From JABDBK01 sp964453575 (GTDB taxonomy: Bacteria; Pseudomonadota; Gammaproteobacteria; DSM-16500): a stretch of 6,591 nucleotides of DNA. The stretch's first letter is position 1. Every line of letters starts with the position of its first letter. The DNA lies in contig CAYVRW010000113.1 of the NCBI GenBank assembly GCA_964453575.1, positions 1 through 6,591 of the forward strand, in the 5' to 3' direction. The position numbers were made by a program, and so were the translations under genes. Shown one piece after another: positions 6,126-6,591 of the stretch. The notes beneath the pieces are model-generated. The model was given only the letters and a program-made list of their open reading frames with translations, was not told where the DNA came from and searched no databases.

Positions 6126-6151
6126 GGTGATATTTCCGAGAAAGTTGGTGA

Positions 6152-6157
6152 ATTATA
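6152..6157 (-). promoter_or_regulatory. Likely -10 box of the wrbA-glycosyltransferase unit
   Basis: The minus strand carries a perfect TATAAT (6157-6152) about 26 bases before the wrbA ATG. The region 16-18 bp upstream is only a T-rich run with no recognisable -35, so the promoter may depend on an activator or an A/T-rich upstream element. Confidence 0.5.
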
Positions 6158-6188
6158 ACTGAAAGAATTCATAAAAAAATAGCTTAGA

Positions 6189-6217
6189 TTGACGCTGAAA
6201 GACAGGTTTGTTATCTT
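6189..6217 (+). promoter_or_regulatory. Likely promoter of the 94-aa membrane protein gene
   Basis: TTGACG (6189-6194, five of six matches) is followed after 17 bp by TATCTT (6212-6217, four of six). The start point would fall near 6224, leaving about 25 bases of leader containing the AAGGAA ribosome site. It is divergent from the wrbA promoter within the 123-bp spacer. Confidence 0.5.
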
Positions 6218-6248
6218 GGGTAGGGTTTAACTACAAGGAAACTAGTAT

Positions 6249-6533
6249 ATGGAAATTCTGGGATTGGTGGTAGATATAGTGAGCGGAGCGGTCGGCGGCA
6301 ACCTGGCAGGACTTGCATGGAAAGAAAAAAGCCTGGGAAGAGTAGGTAACACAATAGTAGGTATTATTGGTGGTGCCGTAGGTACTTATTTTATGCATCA
6401 AGCAGGTATTATAAGTGAATTAAGCATGGACAATATGTCTGTAGGTTCTATCTTAGGTGCTGCGGGTGTCAGTGCTTTCTTTGGTGCTGTATTGACAGGT
6501 ATTGTCGGCATGCTTGTTAAAGGTTTGAAATAA
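6249..6533 (+). CDS. Small glycine-rich membrane protein, 94 aa, function unknown
   Basis: ATG 6249 is preceded by a strong AAGGAA Shine-Dalgarno (6235-6240) at eight bases, so the gene is well supported. Three hydrophobic, glycine-rich segments are visible: about residues 3-23 (with VSGAVGGNLAG), 33-55 (VGIIGGAVG) and 65-89 (GSILGAAG then GAVLTGIVG). Short polar stretches (WKEKSLGR, ELSMDN) separate them, and the C-terminus is KGLK. Many GxxxG-like spacings favour tight helix packing or oligomerisation. It resembles small conserved bacterial membrane proteins of unknown function that start with a similar ILGLVVDIVSGAVGG-type segment, and more distantly GlsB/YeaQ-type proteins. I cannot assign a role. 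It has its own promoter and no partner gene within the window. Confidence 0.85.
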   Translation: MEILGLVVDIVSGAVGGNLAGLAWKEKSLGRVGNTIVGIIGGAVGTYFMHQAGIISELSMDNMSVGSILGAAGVSAFFGAVLTGIVGMLVKGLK

Positions 6534-6571
6534 CGCTTTCTCCATTAAAACCTCACTTATTTCTGTCATGC

Positions 6572-6591
6572 CAGCATGCTGTAGGGTGGGC
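6572..6591. repeat. Possible start of a dispersed intergenic repeat, cut by the window edge
   Basis: A perfect 10-bp palindrome CAGCATGCTG (6572-6581) runs into GTAGGGTGGGC (6581-6591). The latter resembles the beginning of a GTAGGGTGGGCA-type palindromic repeat known from intergenic regions of many proteobacteria, where a matching GCCCACC arm follows. That arm would lie beyond the window, so this is a pattern match, not a demonstrated repeat. The preceding 38 bases after the stop codon show nothing else. Confidence 0.35.

Noticed and set aside
1..6591. CRISPR arrays, transposase genes, prophage genes or a multi-gene defence system
   Set aside because: No regularly spaced direct repeats, no transposase, integrase or phage protein and no defence-type nuclease, helicase or reverse transcriptase cassette could be read; RecG is the only helicase and is the standard housekeeping form.

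Overview
The window looks like a chromosomal segment of an AT-rich gammaproteobacterium. PurA, RecG, WrbA and FimT all read as gammaproteobacterial forms. The base composition, the FimT type and a small lineage-type membrane protein would fit Legionellales (Legionella, Coxiella or Berkiella relatives). That placement is inference from protein resemblance; no taxonomic marker in the window settles it.

Layout from left to right. The 3' part of purA (adenylosuccinate synthetase, + strand) enters from the left edge and runs 17 bp into the 3' end of a convergent gene for an MqsA/YgiT-type zinc-finger HTH antitoxin (571-987, minus). That gene has its own promoter, with a perfect TTGACA -35 box and a TAACCT-N3-AGGTTA palindrome between -35 and -10. 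This matches the known MqsA operator type, so the gene is probably autorepressed. No MqsR toxin gene lies on either side. Next come a tRNA-Leu(CAG) gene (1138-1221, minus, CCA not encoded) with its own promoter and an unrecognised 199-aa membrane-hairpin protein with a Pro-rich tail containing PPPY (1269-1868, minus).

A divergent spacer of 84 bp leads to full-length recG (1953-4046, +). One base after its stop begins fimT (4048-4539, +), a type IV minor pilin with the GRxR motif linked to DNA uptake in natural transformation. The pair suggests co-transcription of a recombination helicase and a DNA-uptake pilin.

fimT overlaps by 12 bp a convergent minus-strand pair: wrbA (NAD(P)H:quinone oxidoreductase, 5532-6125) followed by a GT4 glycosyltransferase (4528-5535), joined by an ATGA stop/start overlap. 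Divergent from wrbA is a 94-aa glycine-rich membrane protein (6249-6533). The last bases look like the start of a dispersed GTAGGGTGGGC-type intergenic repeat cut by the window edge.

Most of the window is ordinary core genome. The points worth a second look are the solitary MqsA with an intact operator, the recG-fimT coupling with a preserved GRxR motif, the PPPY-tailed membrane protein, and the clustered 8-nt homopolymers in the glycosyltransferase gene. I found no convincing new multi-gene system.
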